A DNA stretch of 30,620 nt from CAZWRV01 sp964636325 (GTDB lineage Bacteria; Verrucomicrobiota; Lentisphaeria; Victivallales; GWF2-50-93): NCBI GenBank assembly GCA_964636325.1, contig CAZWRV010000081.1, positions 1 to 30,620 of the forward strand, read 5' to 3'. Within the stretch, counting starts at the first letter, position 1; every line of letters begins with the position of its first letter. Under the pieces are notes generated by a model. That model ran no database searches. It worked only from the letters and a program-made list of their open reading frames with translations, and was not told the origin of the DNA. The position numbers and the translations under genes are program-made. Below are positions 23,726 to 30,620 of the stretch, piece by piece.

Positions 23726-24241
23726 CTAAGCGTTCGCCCAGGTCTTGATTCCTCGGCGCTGCCTTTCCTTGAGGACACCTTCCCTGAGACTGTCGCGCAG
23801 GATGTCCGGGCTGGGGAGGACAAGCTCGGCGACGGGGCAGGTCCTGTCCACGGACTTGATCCTGAGTATTCCATATCCTAGGAGGCGCATGGAGAAGGGG
23901 ATTACGACTTCGAAGTCGTCCACCCTGTAGAGTTCGATCGTCTCGATGTTCTTGCTGAGTATCCCCTTTTCTATGGTTATGCGCTGGTTGGTTAGGCGGT
24001 AGCTTGTCGTAAGGCTTCTGCACCAGTATTTGATGAACGCCAGGCCGAGGGTGACGATTATCCAGAAATACTGCCCCGCCGAATAGACTGCGGGGAGGCG
24101 GCCGGAGTAGATTTCGACCTCCTCGGCGTCCTTGAGCTTGTTCTCGTTCGCCTCGAAGTTCTCGCCGCAGAAGCGGCATTTTATCGCGGCGGCCTTTATG
24201 GTCTCCGCGCAGAACGGGCATTTTTTAGTCGGTTCTTCCAT
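23726..24241 (-). CDS. Zinc-ribbon plus bacterial PH-domain membrane protein
   Basis: This 171-residue protein starts with a double CxxC zinc ribbon (C8, C11, C22, C25; KCPFCAETIKAAAIKCRFCG), a layout common in small bacterial membrane proteins. A spacer and one hydrophobic segment follow (QYFWIIVTLGLAFIKYW, about 57-73). The rest matches the bPH2 (former DUF304) core: TTSYRLTNQRITIEKGILS, then IELYRVDDFEVV and LLGYGILRIKS. Proteins of this type are integral or peripheral to the membrane and their function is poorly known. It converges on the AsmA-like gene and is 50 bases downstream of the secreted orphan on the same strand, with which it may be co-transcribed. Confidence 0.88.
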   Translation of the reverse strand: MEEPTKKCPFCAETIKAAAIKCRFCGENFEANENKLKDAEEVEIYSGRLPAVYSAGQYFWIIVTLGLAFIKYWCRSLTTSYRLTNQRITIEKGILSKNIETIELYRVDDFEVVIPFSMRLLGYGILRIKSVDRTCPVAELVLPSPDILRDSLREGVLKERQRRGIKTWANA

Positions 24242-24291
24242 CGAATTATTTTGACATGATTATTGGGCATTCCTTGTTGGACGTTGGCCAT

Positions 24292-25221
24292 TCATCTGCG
24301 CGCAGGTGGAGCGCCGCGCTTTCCCCCGTCGAAAAGGTTGCCGGACTGCATCGCCTTGAGCAGGCTTCCGCCGGATATTTTTGCGTTCGCCACGATGCTG
24401 CTGCCCTGGCTTTTGATGACCAGGCTGCGGAGGAATTCTTCCTGCAGCGGATTGGCAGGCATGTTCTGTCTCTTCGACATCTTCTGGAGTGATATGAGGC
24501 CCTGGAGCATCTGCTGGACACCTTCAGCCTGCTCGGGGCTCGACAGGGTGAGGCTCATGTTCATGTCGGCGTCCTTCTGGAGGTCGATGTCGAAGGTTCC
24601 CGAAACGACGTTTTCGAGGAACTTCTTCTCCTTGAGCAGCTCCTTCGGCACCTCGAAGATGGCGGCCTCGAAAATCTTGCCGCCGGAAAGGAGCTTCTTC
24701 GACGCGAGATCCTGGGCGGGTTTCCCGGAGCTGAAGCTCCGCACGAACTCGTTGGTCAGTACGGCCTCGCCGACCGCGATCGTCCGGCCGTCTATCACCG
24801 CGGCGAGGTTCTGCTGTCCGGGGACGCCCTTTGCGGGGACCATTGCGGCGAACTGGCAGCCGGGTATTTTCACGGCGGCGCAGTCCTTCCTCGCGCCGAT
24901 TGTCTGGGATATCCTCTTTACATCGAAGTCGCCTTCGAGGGCCACGACTCCCCTGCCCTTCTCGACCCATCCGAGCCAGATGCGGCCGATGCTGTCTATG
25001 TCGAGCCCGGTCTCGCCCGCCATGACCTCGCTGGCGATCAGGTGCTTGTCATAGTTCATCTCCTTGAATGTCTTGAAGAGGGGGTTCTCCCTCAACTTCC
25101 GGATGTCGAGGCGGGCAACGCCCGTGGTCTCCGCAGGGAAGCTTTCCATGATGCCTGCGGAGAGGCCGAGGCAGCAGATCATGAGCGACGCGGAGAAAAC
25201 TGCGGCATAGATCGTCTTCAA
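24292..25221 (-). CDS. Secreted protein of unknown function
   Basis: I place the start at the TTG at 25221 (309 residues): AAGGA lies 7 bases upstream and the protein then opens with a signal peptide (MKTIYAAVFSASLMICCLGLSA). An ATG at 25263 would add 14 residues, has no SD and overlaps an inverted repeat. The mature part resembles the loosely defined bacterial family in which a protein accounts for 'residual' quantities of another: ARLDIRKLRENPLFKTFKEM, AVIDGRTIAVGEAVLTNEF, FEAAIFEVPKEL, then a Met/Gln-rich helix VQQMLQGLISLQKMSKRQNM. I do not recognise a named domain; similarity to DUF3352-type proteins is possible. It ends basic and proline-rich (GGKRGAPPARR). Confidence 0.75.
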   Translation of the reverse strand: MKTIYAAVFSASLMICCLGLSAGIMESFPAETTGVARLDIRKLRENPLFKTFKEMNYDKHLIASEVMAGETGLDIDSIGRIWLGWVEKGRGVVALEGDFDVKRISQTIGARKDCAAVKIPGCQFAAMVPAKGVPGQQNLAAVIDGRTIAVGEAVLTNEFVRSFSSGKPAQDLASKKLLSGGKIFEAAIFEVPKELLKEKKFLENVVSGTFDIDLQKDADMNMSLTLSSPEQAEGVQQMLQGLISLQKMSKRQNMPANPLQEEFLRSLVIKSQGSSIVANAKISGGSLLKAMQSGNLFDGGKRGAPPARR

Positions 25222-25261
25222 GTCGTATTCCTTAATAATATGTTTTACGGCAACTGAACGC

Positions 25262-25297
25262 ATGAATTCGGCAAACTACGCCCTTTTCCGAATTCAT
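25262..25297. promoter_or_regulatory. 10-bp inverted repeat between divergent genes (possible operator or hairpin)
   Basis: ATGAATTCGG (25262-25271) and CCGAATTCAT (25288-25297) are perfect inverted repeats 16 bases apart. They lie between the start of the secreted orphan (minus) and the CYTH gene (plus). They could be a regulator site or a leader hairpin; no regulator gene is nearby. Confidence 0.4.
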
Positions 25298-25395
25298 AAT
25301 TAGAATCCGGAGAGCAGCTTTATTTTCAGACGTGCAAACTCTATATTGTGAAGTTTCTGTTTCAAACATCGCATGCGAAAAGAGCTTGGTGAGCC

Positions 25396-25902
25396 ATGGT
25401 CGAGATCGAGCGGAAATATCTGGTCAGGAGCGACGCATGGCGCGGCAAGGTTTTAGAATCTGAGGAGATAAGGCAGGGTTACGTGCCTATGTCGAAAGGC
25501 CTTCTGCGCATCAGGATCCTGGGCGGACGCGGCTTCATCACGGTCAAATGCTCCCGCGTAGGAATATCCAAGCGCGAATTCGAATATGAGGTTCCGAAAG
25601 GCGACGCCGATGAGATGCTGGACGCGCTCTGCGGAGGACGAGCCGTCTCGAAGACCAGGCACCGCATCGAATTCCGCGGGAGGAAATGGGAGATCGACGA
25701 ATACCACGACGACAACTCCGGGCTGGTGGTCGCGGAAATAGAGCTTTCCGCGGAGGACGAGAAGTTCATGAAGCCGCCCTGGCTCGGGAAGGAAGTCTCC
25801 CACGACGACCGCTACCTGAACTCTTCTCTATTCAACAACCCCTACAAGAACTGGACAGCTCAAAAAACTTCTCAAGCACTGCCTCCACGGGGAGAGCCCT
25901 GA
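25396..25902 (+). CDS. CYTH-domain protein (triphosphate tunnel metalloenzyme)
   Basis: This 168-residue cytoplasmic protein has the hallmark VEIERKYLV at its N-terminus (the ExExK motif) and the alternating charged strands that line the tunnel: LRIRILGGRGFITVK, REFEYEVP, RHRIEFRGRKWEIDEY, LVVAEIELSAED. It ends in the family-typical EVSHDDRYLNSSLFNNPY. Bacterial single-domain members hydrolyse inorganic tripolyphosphate or similar triphosphates with metal ions; which substrate applies here is unknown. GGTGAG lies 5 bases before the ATG. Its last 23 codons overlap the 3' end of the convergent glycosyltransferase gene by 71 bases; the domain proper ends before the overlap. Confidence 0.92.
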   Translation: MVEIERKYLVRSDAWRGKVLESEEIRQGYVPMSKGLLRIRILGGRGFITVKCSRVGISKREFEYEVPKGDADEMLDALCGGRAVSKTRHRIEFRGRKWEIDEYHDDNSGLVVAEIELSAEDEKFMKPPWLGKEVSHDDRYLNSSLFNNPYKNWTAQKTSQALPPRGEP

Positions 25903-26911
25903 GCCCCTCCGGTATGGGGCTGTAGGTTCCGTCGGTGTCGGGAACTGCGGCCATGAACGGCAGGTTATTAGGATAAGTACCGTATGCGGGAAAGCTTTCG
26001 GGGTTGAAGATTCCGAGCGTCGGCACGCCCATGGCGACGGCCAGGTGCATGGGGCCTGTGTCGTTGCAGACATAGAAATCGAGCCGCAGCAGCATTGCGC
26101 ATAATCCCAAGATGGTTTCCTGCGCAGGTATTTCAAGCAGCCTGACCCGGCACAGCCTCTTCAACTCCTCCACCAAGCGCCGCTCCGAGGGCGCCGAGGT
26201 GATGAATATTTCCGCGCCTGTCTTAGCTGACAGCGCCTCTGCGAGTTCCGCAAATTTCGCCGCAGGCCAGGCGCGGTATGCCAGATACTTCTCGTTGGCT
26301 CCGGGATGGATGCCGATCCTCAGCTTTCCCCCGAACGGCCGGAAGAAGCTGTCCGCCGCGGCCGCGCATTCCCCCGGAACATTGATTTTGGCGAGATGGA
26401 ATCCGGCCGGAATTCCAAGTTCCTGAAGGATGTCGGCGTATTTCAGGATGACATGCCTGAGTTCGAAGCGGTCCTCGGGAATCCTCCTGTCGAGGAAGAA
26501 GCCCCTGCCCTTGTAGTCGAGACCGATGGAGAATGACGCCGATGCGAGAATGCGCGCAAGGATCGGCTTCAGGGTTCCGGCCAGCGAATATTTGGGCGTG
26601 GCATCAATGAAGATGTCGTATCTTCCTTCAAGCTGCCGCCTCAGCTCCACAAGGTTCTTGAACGCCTCGACCGAGCATACGCTCTCAAGCCCCTGCTTCG
26701 AAAGCTGCCCCATGAAAACGCACTTGTCGACCAGGCGCGACGGCTCGAGAAGCTCCTTTCCGGACGGGGATGCGACGATGGTGATTTCCGTGGCGGGAAA
26801 ATGGGCGCGCAAATCCTCCAGCATCGGCAGCAGGCAGACATAGTCTCCGATCCCGCCGAGCCGGAAGACGAGTATCCTTTTAATATTTTCCTTTCGGGGA
26901 ACTGTCTTCAT
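25832..26911 (-). CDS. GT9 (heptosyltransferase-type) glycosyltransferase
   Basis: This 359-residue GT-B enzyme belongs to family 9, which transfers heptose or related sugars onto the lipopolysaccharide inner core. The N-terminal KRILVFRLGGIGDYVCLLPML is the family's acceptor-domain start. The C-terminal domain has LRIGIHPGANEKYLAYRAWP (His202), and VCNDTGPMHLAVAMGVPTLGIFNP (D284-T-G-P-M-H289), which binds the nucleotide sugar. The start is the ATG at 26911, which overlaps the stop of the upstream GT2 gene as ATGA and has AGGAG 5 bases before; the longer in-frame ATG at 27040 lies inside that gene. It is the last gene of the four-gene operon. The family includes heptosyltransferases I-III and others, so the sugar is not certain. 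Confidence 0.92.
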   Translation of the reverse strand: MKTVPRKENIKRILVFRLGGIGDYVCLLPMLEDLRAHFPATEITIVASPSGKELLEPSRLVDKCVFMGQLSKQGLESVCSVEAFKNLVELRRQLEGRYDIFIDATPKYSLAGTLKPILARILASASFSIGLDYKGRGFFLDRRIPEDRFELRHVILKYADILQELGIPAGFHLAKINVPGECAAAADSFFRPFGGKLRIGIHPGANEKYLAYRAWPAAKFAELAEALSAKTGAEIFITSAPSERRLVEELKRLCRVRLLEIPAQETILGLCAMLLRLDFYVCNDTGPMHLAVAMGVPTLGIFNPESFPAYGTYPNNLPFMAAVPDTDGTYSPIPEGLRALPVEAVLEKFFELSSSCRGC

Positions 26912-27771
26912 TTCGCTCCTGAAAAGATATTTTTCAGCTTCATAAGCGTGCCGGACGCCGCGAGCGAAATCCGCAGCGCGGCAAGCGTGGCAGGGCCATG
27001 GTGCTTCTTCGCGTATATGACCGCGCTTTCGGAGAGCCATCCGGAGGTCCGCGGGCCGGAGGTGGCGCCTTCTAGGTGCATGATTTCAGCCCCCGCGGCC
27101 TGCCAGCACTCGAAGCCTGCGGTTCGGGCCTTCCTGCCCAGGTCGATGTCTTCAAAATACATATGATAGTCCTCGTCGTAGAGGCCATGGGACTCGATGA
27201 AGCTTCTTCTGACGAGGCAACATGTGCCGCAGATGTATGACAGCATCTCGTCCTTCCTTTCCCTGCCGGCATTCCTTTTCCTGAGGAAAGCCTTCACGGT
27301 ACCCTGCCCGAACAGGGCCGTGATCATGACCGCTGCGGCGGCGGACAGCGGCTTGGGCATCCGTTCTCCAAGACGGCCGCCGGGCGGGATCCATGGTGCT
27401 TCCCATGCCGACGGATGTATTACCGGGCCGAAAAGTGCGCCGTCCGGCTTCGAAGCGGCAAGCTCCAGGAGCTTGACAAGAGTGTCCGGCCTGAATTCTA
27501 TGTCGTCGTTTATTACCAGTGCGAAGTCGTCCTTCCTGCCGACGAGGGCACGGTTGTGGTTTTTGCCGAAGCCTCTCCTTGCATCGTTGGATATTATTTC
27601 CGCACCGGGGAAGTATTCCCGCACCGTGCCGGCGACATCCCATCCGGAAAGGTTGTCGGTCACGATGAGGCGGCAGTCGAAGGGTTCCGCGGCGGGGGCG
27701 AGTGTTTCGAGGCACCTGCGGAGGTTGGCCTGCGAACTGCCGGAGACGACGGATATTGTCAGCCTGCTCAT
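26908..27771 (-). CDS. GT2 glycosyltransferase (rhamnosyltransferase-like)
   Basis: This 287-residue GT-A enzyme opens with LTISVVSGSSQANLRRCLETL. It shows the UDP/dTDP-sugar metal site LVINDDIEF (D89-D90) and a catalytic-base/acceptor region DEDYHMYFEDIDLGRKARTAGF (E207-D208) near the C-terminus. The order RGFGKNHNRAL then DD is typical of the WsaF/RfbN-type subfamily that builds O-antigen or capsule chains. A soluble or peripheral location at the inner face of the membrane is expected. The start overlaps the methyltransferase stop as ATGA (27768-27771), and its own stop overlaps the next start, indicating translational coupling. The sugar donor is not predictable. Confidence 0.92.
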   Translation of the reverse strand: MSRLTISVVSGSSQANLRRCLETLAPAAEPFDCRLIVTDNLSGWDVAGTVREYFPGAEIISNDARRGFGKNHNRALVGRKDDFALVINDDIEFRPDTLVKLLELAASKPDGALFGPVIHPSAWEAPWIPPGGRLGERMPKPLSAAAAVMITALFGQGTVKAFLRKRNAGRERKDEMLSYICGTCCLVRRSFIESHGLYDEDYHMYFEDIDLGRKARTAGFECWQAAGAEIMHLEGATSGPRTSGWLSESAVIYAKKHHGPATLAALRISLAASGTLMKLKNIFSGAK

Positions 27772-28646
27772 GCCTTCCTCGCGACGATGGTGATGAAGTC
27801 GCTCCTGCCAAGCAGTCCGACGAGGATGCGCTTCAACGGTTTACGGATGAAGCTCAGGGCGGCGAAGTTCCTTGAGACGAATCTTCCAAGCGGTCCGGGA
27901 ACGGCGCCGGCTCCGCCGGCCAGCCCTGTTCCGGCGTCATGCTGGACCTCGACGATTCTGAAACCCGCCTTCCCGACCACGCATAGCAATGTCTTCTCGG
28001 TATAATGGCACATGTGAACGTCCGGCTGCAGGATAGCCATCCTGGCGGTTCCACGGCTTGACAGGGCGGATCTGAAATCGGGAACAGTCATGAGCAGAAG
28101 CCCCGCGCCGGAAGTTATCCGGTGGATTTTCCCCAGGACATCGACGGGCGAGCCCATGTGCTCGAAGACGTGCCACATCGCGACGGCGTCGAACTTTTCA
28201 TCTCGGAATTCGATGTCCTCGAAATTCCCACATTGCGGCCGTATTCCGAACTTCTGCTCGGCCAGCCTGCACATTTCAGGGGAGATTTCGACTCCTGCCG
28301 CCTTGAAGCCCGCCTTACGGCATTCGTCCAGGAAATATCCGGCCGAACATCCGATCTCGAGGACGCGCGCACCGCTGTCCGGCAGATGCTTTTTAAGAAG
28401 GCGCAGCCTTTCAGCGGCATCCCCCCGGAACACCTCATCGTTCGCGGTATAATCGAGGGGATTAGAAGCATGCCCGCGCTGATATGCCGAGCCATAGTTC
28501 CCAGCCAAGTCTTTGGCTGACGGCCTCGGACAAGTGTAGACAAAGCCGCAGCAGGAGCATTCAGCGAGACCCAGACCGTCCTCGAAGGACATGATCCGCC
28601 TTCGCTCCGGGCAGCCGCATGCGGGGCAGTCCACGGTCACGTTCAT
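27768..28646 (-). CDS. SAM-dependent methyltransferase with N-terminal zinc ribbon
   Basis: This 292-residue class I methyltransferase is preceded by a small zinc-binding module: C7xxC10 and C30xxC33 (DCPACG and ECSCCGF), then VYTCPRP. This arrangement is common in methyltransferases of sugar/O-antigen clusters. The SAM pocket is VLEIGCSAGYFLDEC (about 95-109), followed by AAGVEISPEMC and FDAVAMWHVFEHMGSPVDVL, the 'E/DxFEH' motif of Methyltransf_11/23-type enzymes. The C-terminal half is hydrophobic and basic (FIRKPLKRILVGLLGRSDF), perhaps touching the membrane. Start and stop both overlap neighbours by 4 bases. It likely methylates a sugar or sugar intermediate made by the adjacent enzymes, which is an inference from context. 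Confidence 0.9.
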   Translation of the reverse strand: MNVTVDCPACGCPERRRIMSFEDGLGLAECSCCGFVYTCPRPSAKDLAGNYGSAYQRGHASNPLDYTANDEVFRGDAAERLRLLKKHLPDSGARVLEIGCSAGYFLDECRKAGFKAAGVEISPEMCRLAEQKFGIRPQCGNFEDIEFRDEKFDAVAMWHVFEHMGSPVDVLGKIHRITSGAGLLLMTVPDFRSALSSRGTARMAILQPDVHMCHYTEKTLLCVVGKAGFRIVEVQHDAGTGLAGGAGAVPGPLGRFVSRNFAALSFIRKPLKRILVGLLGRSDFITIVARKA

Positions 28647-29464
28647 CTTCTTAGGCTCTCCGTGATGTTTCCAAGCGCATATGAGGCCGTTGCCGCAACC
28701 CTTATGAACTTTAGCGACAGAGCGGACAAGGCAAGATTCGCGAGGGCTCTGGCGATCCGGTAGGCCAGCGGCCTGGTCGGAGCGAAATCCTTCCTGTACC
28801 CTTCGTCAAGTTCGTAGACGAGATGGGGGTGAGTTTTCCGGACTTTTGCGGAATTTTTCCCTTTTATGAACGAAAGCCTGAGAAGCTCCTTGAAGGTGGC
28901 CGGCATCGGATGGTAGGCCCAGCAGTGCGGGACGACGCAGACCCTGAATCCCGCCTTTCGAACCCGGTAGCGCAGATCCGGATCGGTTCCGGCGATGATG
29001 TCGGGGTTTTCCCATCCGACGTCCTTGAAGAGCTTCGCAGGCATTGCGAGACACATGTGGCTGACCATGTCGCTGTCGACCAGCTCCTCCTGGACGGGGA
29101 AATATGAGCGGGGCAGCTGTTTTGCGGAAACCCGCTGGAACCAGTTCGAATCCTCGGGTACGAGCTGTGAAGGGCCTGTCATTCCGACGTCGGTTCGCCC
29201 GAGAAATGGAGCGATAAGTTTTTCCAGGACTTTGTCGTCTCCAAGAGTCACATCGTCGTCTATGAAGACATAGTAGTCTCCGGAGGCCTTCTTGACGCCT
29301 TCGTTGCGCGCCCTGCCGTTGGGCGAAACGCCGACTACCACGATAACCTCGTGCGCCTTCAAGGTCTGCATCCCGATCTGCGCCTTCAGCCTCTCGACGT
29401 TGCCGCCCCGGCTTCCGTCGGCGGACGGAATGATGACGGACACCTTTGCGTTCTGCCAATCCAT
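28643..29464 (-). CDS. GT2 glycosyltransferase
   Basis: This 273-residue GT-A protein is the first gene of the operon. The N-terminus VSVIIPSADGSRGGNVERL is a family-2 start, DYYVFIDDDVTLGDD has the metal-binding aspartates (D69-D71), and AGTDPDLRYRVRKAGFRVCVV (D161, D163) has the D-D motif that precedes the acceptor helix. The C-terminal region is long and helical, possibly a membrane-associated tail (RPLAYRIARALANLALSAL). AGGT lies about 6 bases before the ATG at 29464. Its stop overlaps the methyltransferase start as ATGA. The gene is divergent from the deacetylase-like gene, with 121 bases between them. Confidence 0.92.
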   Translation of the reverse strand: MDWQNAKVSVIIPSADGSRGGNVERLKAQIGMQTLKAHEVIVVVGVSPNGRARNEGVKKASGDYYVFIDDDVTLGDDKVLEKLIAPFLGRTDVGMTGPSQLVPEDSNWFQRVSAKQLPRSYFPVQEELVDSDMVSHMCLAMPAKLFKDVGWENPDIIAGTDPDLRYRVRKAGFRVCVVPHCWAYHPMPATFKELLRLSFIKGKNSAKVRKTHPHLVYELDEGYRKDFAPTRPLAYRIARALANLALSALSLKFIRVAATASYALGNITESLRR

Positions 29465-29551
29465 GCTGAACCTAATTTATTTGAAACCAATATTGCCCGT
29501 TGCGATGAAAAAACAAGCGGGGACGGAAAGATTGACCTTTGCCAGCGGCAT

Positions 29552-29579
29552 TTGATTTGAGACACCAGGACTTTATATT
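29552..29579 (+). promoter_or_regulatory. Candidate promoter of the deacetylase-like gene
   Basis: TTGATT (29552-29557), 16 bases, TATATT (29574-29579). The start codon is only 7 bases past the -10 box, and there is no SD nearby (AGGA is about 16 bases upstream), so a leaderless transcript is likely if this promoter is used. Confidence 0.45.
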
Positions 29580-29585
29580 CCTAAC

Positions 29586-30440
29586 ATGCGCCCAAAATAT
29601 CCATTCTTTATAGTCATAGACGACGGGGGCTTCCCCTTCGCCGGGCTTGAGGACGAAATAATTCCGATACGGATGGAAGTCTACGCCACAATACTCAGGC
29701 TGGCCAAGGACTTCGGAATGCGGATTCCTGTCTGCTTCACGATGAAGTTCCTCGACAGGGAAAATGTCTCGGGGCTGGGGGCCGCGCTGCCCTATCTTGA
29801 CGAACTGCTGGGCTTCCTGAAGGAGAACGGCGAGCATATCGAAATGGGCTACCACGGTCTCAAGCACAATTACGAAGGATGCTCCGGAGAATTCTACTGC
29901 CTCGGCAGAGGCACCGCCGTGCCGGAGGAGATCCAGCGGGAGAGGATAAGAACCAGCGCCGAGATTTTCAGGAGCCTGGGCATGCCGTTCCCAGAACTTT
30001 TCGTCCCCCCCTGCCACGCTTGGGAAAACGGGGTCACCGACAGGATACTTTCCGAATACGGGACGAAATATCTTGTCTCATTCGGCCAGCTTGACTACCA
30101 GGGCAGGCGCTTCATCTGGAAGGATTCCAGATCCCTCGAATTTCTACATAGGGAGGAGATCGGTGTCTACAGCAGGCATATTGCCATTCCGCCGCAGGCA
30201 TTTGAAACCGCCTGCAGGCTGATAGTCCCGCGGACCCTGCTGACAAACATCAAGTTCCGGAGGCGGCTGACGAATCCTCTTGTCCACAGCTACATGACGC
30301 ACATCGGCAACTTCATGCCCCGCAACTACGACTTCTGGGCTCGGCTCTTCGAATGGGCGCGCAAGCAACCGGCGCTTGAATTCTGCAAGGACAACAGGAC
30401 GGCGGCGGAACTGTATAATCAATTGGAGAAGAATGGCTGA
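29586..30440 (+). CDS. Polysaccharide-deacetylase-like (NodB/DUF2334-type) protein
   Basis: This 284-residue cytoplasmic protein resembles metal-dependent carbohydrate esterases. Asp12-Asp13 in FIVIDDGGFPF correspond to motif 1, His90 and His94 in GYHGLKHNYEG correspond to motif 2 (HxxxH), and ELFVPPCHAWENGVTDRIL resembles the motif 3 region. With no signal peptide it would act inside the cell, for example removing an acetyl group from a sugar intermediate, as NodB-type enzymes in glycan clusters do. DDGG in place of the common TFDDG, and the C-terminal region (THIGNFMPRNYDFWARLFEW), suggest a diverged subfamily. It faces away from the glycosyltransferase operon and likely belongs to the same locus. 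Confidence 0.83.
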   Translation: MRPKYPFFIVIDDGGFPFAGLEDEIIPIRMEVYATILRLAKDFGMRIPVCFTMKFLDRENVSGLGAALPYLDELLGFLKENGEHIEMGYHGLKHNYEGCSGEFYCLGRGTAVPEEIQRERIRTSAEIFRSLGMPFPELFVPPCHAWENGVTDRILSEYGTKYLVSFGQLDYQGRRFIWKDSRSLEFLHREEIGVYSRHIAIPPQAFETACRLIVPRTLLTNIKFRRRLTNPLVHSYMTHIGNFMPRNYDFWARLFEWARKQPALEFCKDNRTAAELYNQLEKNG

Positions 30441-30620
30441 CGGCGCCACTTTATGATACTTTCTCAAAAAGTTCTAGTGCAAAAGCGTGCATGTGTCTAT
30501 GGAATTCATTGAATTTTGGGTTGCGGGCGAAGCCCGCCTTAGACTCATTTAGGCTGAAAATTGCGCATTTTGATTGCGGAGATTTTGGAATTTGCTTCGC
30601 ATTCTGAGAGACCGCCGATA

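Noticed and set aside
30441..30620. Gene or mobile element at the right edge
   Set aside because: Only a GCGGGC-GAA-GCCCGC hairpin (about 30522-30536) and AT-rich sequence are visible; there is no open frame.

Overview
The window is GC-rich chromosomal DNA from a Gram-negative bacterium. I think it comes from the PVC superphylum (Lentisphaerota/Kiritimatiellota/Verrucomicrobiota side). The reasons are a protein resembling the exosortase-associated TIGR04073 family, an AsmA-like envelope protein, an RND efflux pump, and intergenic DNA crowded with hairpin repeats and short-period 'stutter' sequence. This placement is an inference, because there is no rRNA or other marker gene here.

Layout. 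Bases 1-395 hold the 5' end of a group II intron (minus strand, running off the left edge), two identical 22-bp hairpins, and a strongly structured stretch that may be the remains of an IS200/IS605 element. Bases 396-4885 (minus) encode a membrane fusion protein followed by an AcrB/MdtBC-type pump. Divergently, 5236-8601 (plus) carries glycogen phosphorylase and a membrane-anchored alpha/beta hydrolase. Bases 8731-12276 encode an 1181-residue secreted protein that joins a papain-like protease to an HEXXH metalloprotease domain and several beta-sandwich modules; a textbook terminator follows it. Then come an MFS transporter, a small secreted orphan with a near-consensus promoter, and the TIGR04073-like gene, which lies between two inverted ~167-bp repeat copies. 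Further right are a truncated gene, an FGGY sugar kinase, two proteins I do not recognise, a nitroreductase, an AsmA/TamB-like protein, a zinc-ribbon/PH-domain protein, a secreted orphan and a CYTH protein.

Bases 25832-29464 (minus) form a tight four-gene operon (GT2, methyltransferase, GT2, GT9) with 4-base ATGA overlaps. A polysaccharide-deacetylase-like gene (29586-30440) is divergent from it. Together these look like part of a surface glycan (LPS/O-antigen-like) locus.

The most unusual content is between the genes. At least five repeat families occur: the inverted 167-bp element; a 114-bp element with 16-bp perfect terminal inverted repeats; a GGAGGG/CCCTCC hairpin family; a 122-bp tandem repeat made of three hairpins; and a GCCGAG...CTCGGC hairpin. 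I see no tRNA, rRNA, CRISPR array or cas gene. I cannot claim a complete new defence or biosynthetic system; the two-protease fusion, the structured left edge and the repeat architecture are the best leads.
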